Positions 9,941-21,087 of a stretch of 64,000 nt of DNA are shown here, piece after piece. This DNA is from Pyrocephalus nanus (lineage: Eukaryota; Chordata; Aves; Passeriformes; Tyrannidae). Numbering within the stretch: the stretch's first letter is position 1; each line of letters starts with the position of its first letter. A program made the translations under genes and the position numbers. The notes below the pieces were generated by a model that saw only the letters and a program-made list of their open reading frames with translations, did no database searches and was not told where the DNA came from. Where the stretch lies: contig CM076261.1 in NCBI GenBank assembly GCA_038380795.1, positions 34,311,866 through 34,375,865 on the forward strand, written 5' to 3'.

Positions 9941-12900
9941 AAATCCATCTAAATAAAAGTTTGTACTCCCCATGCAGACTCTGCAGTGAAGCTATAACAA
10001 TGTCAGAGCTGTGTTATTATCACCAGTCATTTGGCCCATTTGACATCTTTTGATGTTAAGTAAATTATGCAAAATGCTTTTACACAAGCCAAAACCAAAA
10101 TAAATGCATTGGTCTCAGATGCAGTACTGATCTAGTCTGGTACTAAAAATATACATAAATATTGCATATTGAAAAAAATGTACTCTGTCATTTCACAAGA
10201 GAAGTATTCCATTTGTTGTAATAAATTACTAACCTGACAGATTGCAGACAGAGTCATGTTTATGGTATTTCAAGGTTCATCTTGTTTCCTTGTTCTTCTG
10301 TGCTGTTTTGACAGCAAGAGATAACTCATGCTTTTCTTTTTACCTGTCTATAATGGCAATGCAGTAAATTAAACCTGAGGTTATTTTAGCCAATCAGAGA
10401 TCCTGATTAGTTGTAGTCTAATTAAGGAATAATGAATGGGGAAGTAACAAATTTCCTCTACCTTGCTTATTTTTGTAATTAAAATGCATACTGCACATCA
10501 ATCAAATAATCTACATTATTAAAAATTGCATACTTTTTTGGAACTCAAGTGTTGCTTTGTTGGCAGGAGCATTTATCAGGGTTTATGGCCAGATGTCAAG
10601 GAATCATAAGGTACCAACATTAACCTATCTGATAAATATCCTCAAGGAAAGACGGGAAATAATCAGCTGCAGCTATTACAAGAATGCCCAAACAACATGC
10701 AGTGCTTCACTAAGTGTAGAAGAGCATCAGGCCTTAATGTTAAGATAATTATTTAGGTTGTCAGACAACAACAAAGGCCTAATAATTCTTTCAAGCTCTT
10801 AAATGGCTACAATTTAGTCTGTGGTGTCACTTGTGCTCCTGAAAGTCTTGATCTGGAGTGAAGTGATAGAATAAACTGAGTGCTGAATAAACTACATGTG
10901 AAAACCTCTATAAAGAAAATGGATAAACACAACTTTCCACATTATTAAGTTCACAAGCAACAGATAAAACATACTTGGGAGGCTTAAATCTCATGCACAA
11001 AACGCGAAGTAAGGAATTATCAAATAAGACAGTTTAGGAAAGTTCGAAATATAGGGATTTGCTTTTGAGAACTTTCAGCTTTTTTAGACAAAAAAAATAG
11101 CTAAAATACAAAATATAATTGGCTTAAGTATGTACATATTTTCACATGGCAAATAAATAAAAAAGTTCAAAAATTCCTGTGCAGATATTTCGTAGTGGTG
11201 ACATTTACAATTTCTTCTTTCTAGGGATGGATTCCACTGGCTTATATGAAAAATAACAATAAAATTAAAAAAAATTGTTTCAGGCCATCTTTTTGACTGC
11301 ACTGTTTTCCACATAAAGAAAATAAGGATACATATTCAAGATAAAGATAAAAAGAAAACCAAAATGGAAAAATCCCATGCTTTGGCATTATACCTGGCAG
11401 CCAGCTTAATCTACACTTATTGCATTAACTCAAACTTTAAAATCCCTAAGTGTCTTTATGTTTCATTACAAAAATCATCCTGCTGCAAAATTAGTAGGTA
11501 ATAGTGACAACTATGGTTATGGTTTCAATGACAATCTTTGCTTTATTTGTAAAAAAATGCCCGTAGGTGACATGTTCTGTGGCATTAGTTTCTTGAGCTT
11601 GAAAGATGGGTCATTGTATTCAGATAATGAACTGAGTCTGAATTTTTCTTAGGTACAGTCAAAACAACAGAATTTTTTTATACATTTATCGCTGAAAACA
11701 GGATCTGGGAAGGAGGTAGTATGAACTTGGATTTCGGTCTTTGGAAATGGTGAGTTTGAATATCCTTTCAAATTTCAATAAGCCCTACATGCTTAAGAAA
11801 TAAAAACACTGGAGAGAAATAAGAGTGCATGAGTTTAAGCTTCTAAACACAGGAATACAATATTGATCGTCAAAAATCATTATACTGTTGATGCAGGGGG
11901 AGGGGAAAGGAAAAAAATCTCTTTCTATTAATGTTTCAGGCAACTATCATGAGGGACTTTTGAGTCTTAAATTTGCTGCAACACTCAGCAAAATAAAATA
12001 CTTACAACTTTTCAGAGTTCTAACACAGTACACGTTTCAAAAGCCATTTTTCACGATTTGATTGTAAGTATATACCACCAAGCAGCTGGGGAATCTAAAT
12101 TAGGTTTAAAATCTGCTTACAGTTTTGAGATTCTTGTCACTGTTTCTGGGGAGATCCTTGTATAACACTTTTAAAGTAGAAAAAATGCTATATGAGAGCC
12201 AAATATTTGAAATGGCTTTACTCATTTATTCTAAGCGCCCATACTTTAACCTTATTCCACGTGCAACAGGACAACACACCGACATTATTTCAATCATAAT
12301 TCTATTTCTAATGTCTAATTTAAGCAACAAACTCCCTTTAAAGTATTCAAACTCTTTAGAAAATATTTTTATGGGTGGGTGAGAAGGTGGAAGAGTTAAA
12401 AAAAAATGAATTTTTAAATATTTCATCATTACTTGACCCTGTTGAGTGTGACTGTGTTTGCCATTGTCTAGAAGCAAAGAAAGTGGAAAAAACAATGCTA
12501 ACTTGTGCTTTAAATTTAGAATTCTTTTCTCTGTCAGTGGCTTTCCTTAGAAAAGTGTTCTTTAACTGAGTGAAACTATTATCTCTCCTTACTGACAGAA
12601 GCTGTTGGAGGATCTTTAAATTCAGCTATAACAAAACTAATTCACTTGAAGAACAGTGCTGTTTCTCACTGCAATTTTTTCTGTATCTAGGTTGCATGTG
12701 CAGTTGGTAGCAAAGAAAGGAAGTTAATTTTTTCTGTTTCCATAGGTCTTTGTATAAAAAGAAAATATAAGAAAACCATTTCTCTACCTATTCATGTTTT
12801 AATTCTACTACATATCAACTAGGAATGGTTTACTTTCAGGAGAGTTTAGTGCTAGTGAGGTTTATGACAGTTTTATTGGAAGCATTTAACAAGATTCAGG

Positions 12901-15752
12901 GTTTGTCAGCAGCTGGACCAGTGAGCAGCCTGAAGGCCACTCAGCATAAACACAGTGGTAGATGAAAACATCCACATCATCTGCAAAAGTGAGAAGTAAA
13001 AATAAACTTTAAGAACATTGCACAAACATTTACAATCACAGTCAAAATTTCACTTCTTATCCTATCATTGAGAAGTTTTGAATTACTGTGCCTAAGTGAT
13101 GATGATCCTTCAGTATAAATGATAATGTGGCAGCACTGAAACAAGAAATTATGTTGGTACTTGCAGTGTATTCACAACTAGAAAACATATCCTGTTTTTT
13201 CCTTCTTAGTGTGGCTACCAGCCTGAGTCTCTCCTGGGTGATAACTACAGGAGGACAAAGGTATTGATGTTTCCTTCCTGTTGGAAATCTCTCCATCTTC
13301 ATGTTAGATATTCAAGCTGTTACGGGGGAAAAAAAAGTCATAAGGCACTTGACTTGCAAATAATTTGTCACAGCAGGTCAGGGCCAACTAACTTTCCTCA
13401 CCAAAAGAAAGGAAAATGCAAGAAGCAAAAGACAGGGAGAGACAGATCTGATTTCTGCAAATGTCCAGCCCGTCTGCTCAGCCAGATGGCCAACTGAATC
13501 ACAAGAGGAAGGTGTCATAGTCACAGAGAAACCTGAGACTTTCCTGCTTTATCATGCTTTAGCCAAAAATAATAATTCAACAGCAGCCAACAGAACCCTA
13601 AAGGCTTTGTGTACTAGCATGTCGCGCTTTCCTGTAATCACTGTGATATCTTCAGGAACAAGGGGTGGCATGAATCATTATTTGGATGTGATAACATGAC
13701 CCATACAAACATTAGGGGATAATGGGCAAGTCTGCACTCTGCAAATTGAATCACACCATGATCCATCATTAACCTAAGTGAGCTATTGCTTTATTGAAGT
13801 AGCCCTGTAAATGAATAGGTCACAGTCTATTTAAAAGCTGAGAGATTTGTTAATGCTCCAAGGTCTTATATTCTATTAGAGCATACAGCTCAAGTACAAC
13901 TGAGATTCGAAGTCTGCTCTTAAAGGATAGGTATCAAAGAAGGGAAAACCTAAGATTTGTACAAGAATAATTTTAAAACACTACACTGAAACACAGTTAT
14001 TTGCACATATATAGAAAGGTAATTTTATGTGTCTCAAAGTTTTGTCTTAAAGAAGGAAGAAAATAATCACTAATTTTAATTATTTTTTTTTTTTAATTTC
14101 TCACGAGCTTTTATAGTGCAGGGAGTCAAGACTTTGAGACTGCATAAAAAATAATGCACTTCCAGTTAACCTGAATCAGCATTACATGACCAATTACCAT
14201 TGTACTTCAGAAAAAAGCTTTAGAATTCAGCATAGGAGGTTTTTACATTAAGCCAATTAATTGCTACTTTGGGAACTCTGGATTTTGCATAGCCCAGGTC
14301 TTAATACCAGTTCTTCACTGTTCAGTTTAGATAACAGGACTGAGCTTCAAAACCAGTTAAAACAAACCTTTCAAAGACTCACCCCCCCCCTCCTTTTTTA
14401 ACTGCAGCCTGGCAGTTTTATTCAATTATGGATGCAACAAGGAATTATGGACATCTTCCTTTGAGACCACTGAATCATAAATGAAGAAGGAATTATTTTC
14501 CTCTTAAATATTTCTGAAATAAAGTTTAAATCAAGAATTATATATTTCTACGCAAAAAAAAAATATAAATCTTTACAGCCGTAAAGCTTACAGAAATTCC
14601 TTGCAAATATGAGTCTATTAGGCAAATCATTATATGCTAGCAAACCTCTTTTGCCTGACAAAGGTGGGAATAGGCTTAGCAGTTGAGAGGAAGATATCTT
14701 CTCAAGGAGCTGCATGGGTACTTTGGGAGGAGCAGCTGCAGCAGAACTTGCTAAATAGTGACAAATCAGTAATCACTTTAAACATTTTTATATCTTTCTA
14801 GGAAGGACAGATGATTAGCTTCCACTTTCTTCACTTTCACCTTGAAAAATTAAAAAAATATCTGTGACTACTTCACATATGACTGTTAAATAGTTGTTCT
14901 GAGAATACGTAAGGTGTTTAAAGGGGTTGCGTCTTGCAGTTTTTGTGAGTTCTAGGGCATCTACATAGAGTAACTTTGGTTACATTTCTAAAGGTAATTT
15001 CTAAAGAGTAAGCTACTAAATATTACTATACACATACTTTTACTAATTTCTTTGTTGGGACACACTTTGCTCTTGATACTCAAATTATATACTCCTTTCC
15101 TTTATACGTCCTCTAGACCCTATGACATTTTCACTTGCTGGATTGAAAGTCACTAGAGCATACTGCTTTTACTGACAAGAGCTAAGTTTAAGAATGTTCC
15201 ATCTTTTTTCTCCAGTCACGACTTCAAGAAGGACATTCCTATTCATGTTTAAACAATTCAGTTCACTCTAGAGCCTTGGGAACCAAATTCGGTGAAATAC
15301 CTGTCCTGTGCATAATAACGAAGTCCCTATGAACCACATACAACTTTTGCAGAATGTTAGACACTTGAGTAAGCTACTGTCTCAGACTCTTCTCTAACTT
15401 TGAAGTCTGACTGACACTTGTATTTCTGGAACCTCCTTGATGATATCTATGATTGTCTATAAAATTAAAATAGCATACCAACTTTTATAGATACAAGTTG
15501 TTTACCCTTCAACTATTAGGATTATATGTAAGCCACTGATGACTCGTTCTTCTTGATTTCTATTTGATCTAGTAATTGGATAAAAATGCATTCTCTCAGT
15601 GTAAAAAACCAACTAATAAATTAGGGAAGAGTATCTAGAAATCAACACAACTGCTTATGACAAGACTTTGGAACACAAGACAATAAATCTGCAATCTGTT
15701 CTTTGATCAACTCTCTCTGTCACAGCCAAGGAAATGACTCTGACACTCAATC

Positions 15753-15891
15753 CTGAGATTAGCTGAGTTGGTTAAAGCACGGTGCTAATAATGCCAAGGT
15801 CCATGAGTTTGATCTCCCCATGGCCCATTCTCTTTAGGAGTGGACTTGGTGATCCTTGGTGGGTCCTTTTCAACTCATAATGTTCTGTGAA
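15753..15891 (+). mobile_element. TguSINE1-like SINE (tRNA-Ile head, CR1-like tail), copy 1
   Basis: Positions 15,753-15,826 align by eye to a tRNA-Ile(AAT). They show a D-arm/A-box TAGCTGAGTTGG, an anticodon arm GGTGCTAATAATGCC containing the AAT anticodon, a B-box-like GAGTTTGATCTCC, and an acceptor end reading TGGCCCA. The next ~65 bp resemble a CR1 3' UTR (GGACTTGGTGATCCTTGG, then TTTTCAACTC and TGTTCTGTGA). A tRNA-Ile head joined to a CR1 tail is the architecture of TguSINE1, a SINE described from passerine birds and mobilised by CR1 machinery. Several substitutions in the stems rule out a working tRNA gene. Confidence 0.85.
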
Positions 15892-16149
15892 ATCTTAATT
15901 CATTTTCTTTTGAGTTTCACACTGTAGAAATAATAGTTACATTGAACACAAAAGTTCATTCTTGTCTCCTGGACTATCTGGATAAGCTTTCGGAATTCAA
16001 CATTAGCAAAATGTTATTGGTTTTGTTTTGTGGGGTTTTTTTTTCTTTTTTACTGATATTAGTTTTTAAATGGAGAGAATCAGTCTTTGCTCCTAGCACT
16101 GAGAAGAGATACTATCTTATCAGAAGAAATAGAGAACAAGTAGGAAGAT
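15892..16149. other. Spacer between SINE and CR1
   Basis: About 260 bp of AT-rich sequence with a T-rich run near 16,020-16,050. A 98-codon frame starting at 15,942 runs into the neighbouring CR1 and has no recognisable domain, so I do not call it a gene. Confidence 0.6.
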
Positions 16150-17170
16150 TTCATAGGATGGTTAAAACTGGAAGGGACCCTAAAGATTATCTAGATCCAA
16201 ACCCCCTGCTATGGGCAAAGGCATCACCTACTATATAAGATTGCTCAAAGTCCCATCCAGCCTGGCACTTGAATAAACTCCACTTTCAGCCTGCCTTCGT
16301 AGGAGAGGTGCTTCAGCATTTTGATCATCTTGATGGCCTTCCTCTGGACCTGTTCCAACAGGTCCATACATTTTCTCTGCTGAGGACTCCAGAGGTGGAC
16401 ACAGGACTCTAAGCGGGGTCTCACAAGAGTGAAGTAGAGGCAGACGATCACCACCCTTGACCTTCTGGCCACACTGCTTTTTGATTCTGCCCAAGATGCA
16501 TCGATTTTCTGGGCTGCAAGCAGACATTGCCATGTCATGTTGAGTTTTTCACCTACCAAAAGCTCCAAGCCCTTTTCCCCAGGGCAGCTTTCAATGAGTT
16601 AATCTCCCAGTCTGTACTCATGTTTGGTATTGCCTTGAGCCAAGTTGGACTTGTTGAACCTCATAAGGTTCTCATGGGCCTGCTTCTTGAACTTGTCCAG
16701 GTCTGCCTAGATAGCATTCTGTCCTTCAGATGTGTCAACCACACCATTTAGCTTGGTGTCATCTGCAAACTTGGTGGTGCACTCAGTGTCACTGTTTGTC
16801 ATTGGCAAAGATATTAAGGACCACTGGTCCCAAGACAGAGCCCTGAGGGACACCACTCCTAAACAATCTCCACCTGGACATAGAGCCATGGACCACAACC
16901 CTCTGGCTGCATCCATCCAGCCAATTCCTTCTCCGCCCTTCAAATTCCTATCTCTCCAAACTGGAGATAAGATGTCATACGACCACATCAAAGGCCTTAC
17001 AGAAGTCTAGGTAGATGACCTCAGTCAGTCTTCCATGTTCCACTGATGCAGCCAGTCCTTCATAGAAAGCCACCAGATTGGTCAGGCACAGTTTGCCCTT
17101 ATTGAAGTCATGCTGTCTGTATTGGATCATATTTGTTGTATGGCATATTTTCTATAGGTCTCACTCCTGT
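16150..17170 (-). mobile_element. CR1 LINE, longest copy in the window
   Basis: About 1 kb of CR1 on the minus strand. The 3' end is at low coordinates, where TTCATAGGATGG and CTGGAAGGGACCCTAAAG are the reverse complement of the CR1 3' UTR. The copy then extends 5'-ward through the ORF2 C-terminus, the RT palm motif and further RT sequence, ending near 17,170. It belongs to a different 3' subfamily from the copies at 4572, 32,812 and 37,239. It carries several frame changes and the 5' part (ORF1 and endonuclease) is missing. The SINE copy on the opposite strand lies about 260 bp away. Confidence 0.93.
16245..16991 (-). pseudogene. CR1 ORF2 reverse-transcriptase fragment with FADD motif
   Basis: The RT catalytic box FADDTKL is encoded at 16,749-16,769 (minus strand), followed by NGVVDTSEGQNAI. 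The preceding RT motif [10 protein letters not shown] and NIFAND can be read about 50 bp upstream but in a different frame, showing an indel between the two. The C-terminal part at 16,245-16,568 reads VGEKLNMTWQCLLAAQKI, ARRSRVVIVCLYFTLVRP and LLEQVQRKAIKMIKMLKH, as in CR1 ORF2. FADD replaces the more widespread YADD, which is normal for CR1. Frame changes make this a non-functional relic. Confidence 0.9.
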
Positions 17171-20127
17171 TACATCCATTTAAATACACCAGAAAGCCAT
17201 CTGTAGGTGCAGTCAAAAACAACCTTTAACCAACTTTGCAGCTGGTGAGAGTACCTAGTTTTCATATGTTAGCAGAATTCAACAAGTTATGAAGGTATAA
17301 ACCTAAGTTTTGAGGCAAAAAGCCACAATCTGAAAGACTTCTGAAGCTGCACATCATAAAACTCATCTTTATTAAGTGGTATATGGTTGAATGTGTCTGT
17401 CTTTTAAACATAGAAAGATACTTGAAATACTTTCTAGATACAGCTATTGGAAAATACTCTCTTTCTGCCTAGTTTATGTGGCTGCTGTAGATCTTACGCA
17501 CTGGAATGAGATATCCCTTTCCATGAAAATACTTATTGAATTAGGTCCTTGAAACATTGTGTGCTTTTGAGTCACACAGTGGCCTTCTTTAGATGTACTT
17601 ACAATTCTGTTTTCTCATTCATCTCTATGCTTGTGTGTGAAAATACTTCTGATTTAGACCTCAGGTAGGTTAGCTGATGTTTATGAGTGGTTAGAGAGAG
17701 AAAATAAATGATGGGAAGGTCAAATCTTTGACCTAAAATATAGGTTACAAATTAAGAATGCAGAGAGGCAAGTATTAAGAAAGTGGCTGTCTGGTATAAA
17801 ACAAATCACCCAAGGCCACTTTAGGTGAATCTGTGAAAGGTCACATATTACTATTAATTAGTGCTTAATTAATTCTTAATTTTTGTATATCAGACCAATC
17901 AAGTGCAGTTGTCAGACAGCAAAAATTTCATAGGAGGATCCCTTCCGACAGAGACTGCCACCTGAAAGCAGAGTGTTAGATCCAAGGATTTCTGCTGGCT
18001 GCTGGTCCATTTCTGAGGAAATCCACAGTGAAGTTTCAAGGCTTCCCTAAGTCATACTAACAGCAGCTTCCAAAATAAGCATTTCCAGCAGGTATGTAAT
18101 GAGCAGAGCAGTCACTTGGTAGCCATACTCTCTGCCTGACCAAAGGCCTGCTATTTGCCATTAGCAGAACAGTAGCATCTTGTGACTGAGGGAGACTCCA
18201 GTCAAGGTGAACCCAGCTTTGTTCCTATTCTGTGCTCACAAAGAGGGCTAGGAGGCTAGGGCCAACCTAAACTGAAGCATATTTCTACAAGAATAAATAA
18301 TTACTACTGGAATGCAAAATGAAAGATGCTGATGAGTCAAGCCTGTCATGCCTGATCATTGAGTTGTCTCTTCTTCATCCAGTTTTACTTCTCTGACAAA
18401 GACCAGAACCAGGGCTATTTTCATCAATGATAGGAAAGTTGAAGCAAAGAGATTTTATTTAACTTTAGTTTATTTAACTTTAGTTATTTTATTTCTCTCC
18501 CACCTAAGTATTTTAAACCAACTACTATTATTTCCTTATCTACCATCACTATTTTTTATTATGTAGTTCAATCTATCAGATCATTAACACATTATCTACG
18601 AAATTCATTATGGTATATTGAAGTGTTTTCCTTCAGCTGAAGTAATTTTCAAGCTTCATTGCTATTTCCACACAGGTCCCACTGTATTGCAAAAGTTTCC
18701 AATGGTTTAAAAGACATAATATATAAAACAGAACTGAAAAAAGAGTCTGCTATTGCGGGTGAAGGTATTGCATAGTCAACCATCTTTGACTCTGCTACCA
18801 TAGGACAGATGTTTGGAAAAAAATCCGTCATTTGATAAGGACAGTGAGAACTAAAAAACAATAAGTGCAACAGAAGTGTCTACTTTGAAGCAGTGGCCAG
18901 GGCATCTCAAAATTCAGTTTATAGCCAAATTTCATTGTAGGTAGTAAGAATCTCTGTACTGAGACAGAACAGAGAAGAAACACAATGCAAAGCAACAAAG
19001 GAAGCAACTTACTTGTTACAAGATTTCAAAAAGAAGGTAGGTATAACAAGCTATGACAAAGTCCACTTGGTCTGTCCGGGAAAACCAATCCCTTTCTGGT
19101 GTTTAGCAAAGTAGTTACATCAACAGGTCCCTCACAACAGGTTGCACTGAATAGAAGAAAAAAATCAGTCAAGATAAACCAATAAAGAACAAGGAAATTA
19201 GGAAAGAGGATCCATTAAAACAAAGTGCCTAAGATAGTACCTTACCCCTGTTTATTCAATAGGAATGTAGGGTTTTCAGTAGTGAGAGATGATTAATATC
19301 TTGTACTATTTCTCAAGGAGAAAAATTACTTTCTTTAGCGGACAGCCTCTTAAACTTATGATGACATATATGGGAATTATGTCTTAATATTGGGCAGACT
19401 CTTAAATGGCATCCTAAAAAGAGACAGACTTAACCCTCTTTTTGAAATTTAGGTCTCTGAGCAGCAACTTGTATTAATGAGAGATGACAGAATGTGTATT
19501 CTTTTACCCTAGTTTTACCTGAAGAAGTATGCTGTCAGGTTTACTCTGTGGAATCTGATTGTCTCACACTACAAAACAATGTACATATATCCCAACTTTA
19601 TTTCCACTACTATGACACAACCACTTAGAAGTATCATACAGCTTCAAACTGAAGGTGAGTAGGAGTGAATATATTGAGAGAAATTAATGTACCACAGCAG
19701 ACCCTACCTCCCTCCCTATGAAAGACTTTTGGAAAAGTGAAATCTAGAACTGGAAAAAGAGGGGCTATCTTTCATATTAGATGTTATATTCCGGTCCCTT
19801 TAGTGAACAATCATTTGCCTAAGAAAAACCAAAAATCATATAATAGTTTTCATAATGCAGTGTTATAAAACACATTTCAGACTACATACCTTCTTAGTAG
19901 CAATTTGTCTGCTGTTGCCACCATGAACCATAATTCATTTCTTTGCGATACCTTACACTCGATGTGCTATACAAACTCAAATTATGTTCATATTTTAAAA
20001 AGTCTTATAAAAACATCTCCATTTAAGAGGTATGCACACACACAACCAAACTTGTGTATACCTAGAAATGCTTTAAGTAGAGGTATTTTCATGAGCCATC
20101 TAAAAGCAGAACAGTATTTGGCTTCAT
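17171..20127. other. AT-rich non-coding stretch
   Basis: No gene recognised. A two-copy 15-bp tandem (TATTTAACTTTAGT units) lies at 18,456-18,485. A TAATTA-rich patch at about 17,848-17,885 could be a homeodomain-binding cluster. A 98-codon plus-strand frame starting at 19,905 has no recognisable domain. Confidence 0.5.
18456..18485. repeat. Two-copy 15-bp tandem duplication
   Basis: TATTTAACTTTAGT occurs at 18,456-18,469 and again at 18,471-18,484, separated by a single T. It is a short slippage duplication with no wider array. Confidence 0.8.
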
Positions 20128-20215
20128 ATAATGATCTTCACATTCAGGATCCCTCAAAGTGCTTTGCAAACGAAAAAGCTGGAAACCAACCAAGATACTG
20201 ATGCTGTAGGTAAGT
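20128..20215 (+). mobile_element. Possible ancient MIR-like SINE remnant
   Basis: The wording TCCCTCAAAGTGCTTTGCAAAC followed by GCTGTAGGTAAGTA resembles the core of old amniote SINEs (a 'tctcaaagcgctttacaaac ... gaggtaggtaagta' pattern). Only about 90 bp match and the divergence is high. It is equally possible that this is unique sequence. Confidence 0.3.
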
Positions 20216-20650
20216 ACATATGATTTGAAGGGGAGCAGATAAATGCAGAGGTATTAGAATTTCTTAACACATGAATGAAAAGCCGTGGTAAGAAAAATCA
20301 AAGACACTGTGGCATGAGCTTTAATTTTTTCCTATTCTGTGTTTCTCTTCTGCCTCTTTTTATTAACAGTCTTTAATACACAGGTTCAAGCACATCAGCT
20401 GTCAGAAATAAAAGACAATGTGGAAATGAAATTAAAATGTGGCCGTTCTACTCAGCAGCATACTGAAAAAATATCAGTATATTTTATTGTTTAAAACACT
20501 GTAATTTAGATCTTGTAGAAATAATTTTCTTTATGCATTTATACTAAAATTGAACTATGTTTCTTTTCTAGACTTTCACAAGGTGTTGAGGAACTCCAGT
20601 AGGACTGTCATCAATTTGTTTATATTTGACTTTGTATTTATAGTTTATCA
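20216..20650. other. AT-rich spacer
   Basis: Unique-looking AT-rich sequence with no recognisable element. Confidence 0.6.
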
Positions 20651-21087
20651 TAAAATTATTACAGCTGGAAGAGACCTCTAAGATCATCAAGTCCAAGCAT
20701 CAACCTAGTATTACTGTGTTTACCACCAAACCATGTTGGCAAGTGCCATATCCACATACTTTTTGAAGTCATCCAGGGATGGTGATTCTACCACTTTCTT
20801 GGGCAGCCCATCTCAATGGCTGACCACCCTCTCAGAGAAGAAATTTTTCCTAATATCCAATCTAAACCTCCCCTGGTGCAACTTGAATCCATTTCCTATT
20901 GTCCTGTCCGGGAGAAGAAACCAAACTCCACCTCACTGCAACCTTCTTTCGGGTAGTTCCAGAGAGAGATAAGGTCTACGTTGAGCCTCCTTTTCTCCAG
21001 TCTAAACAACTCCAGCTCCCTCAGCCACTCTTCCTAAAACTTATTCTCCAGATCCTTTATCAGCTTTATTGCCCTTCTCTGAACATG
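20651..21087 (-). mobile_element. CR1 LINE fragment, minus strand
   Basis: The + strand shows the reverse complement of a CR1 3' region. It reads ACAGCTGGAAGAGACCTC and AAGATCATCAAGTCCAA, then CATCCAGGGATGGTGATTC, TTGGGCAGCCCATC, ACCACCCTCTCAGAGAAG, TTCCTAATATCCAATCTAA and CTCCAGTCTAAACAACTCC, ending in the GCCCTTCTCTG landmark. It is about 435 bp, 5'-truncated. The two overlapping plus-strand frames at 20,733-21,267 are antisense to it and are not genes. Confidence 0.93.

Larger units (their letters stand above)
9296..15752. other. Non-coding stretch, no gene seen
   Basis: Mostly unique, AT-rich sequence. It includes the (ATAA)n microsatellite, a two-copy 20-bp tandem at 9901-9940, and two blocks (about 10,230-10,750 and 13,610-13,890) whose balanced composition and homeodomain-like TAATTA motifs suggest conserved non-coding elements. 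No exon with paired splice sites or a recognisable protein could be found. A C8-9 run lies near 14,382. Confidence 0.5.

Noticed and set aside
15753..15826. Possible functional tRNA-Ile gene
   Set aside because: Stem substitutions break the cloverleaf and a CR1-like tail follows, so it is a SINE head. The same applies at 49,218.
19905..20201. 98-codon plus-strand frame followed by a GTAAGT at about 20,210
   Set aside because: The donor-like motif lies past the stop codon and within the possible SINE relic; no protein similarity was recognised.
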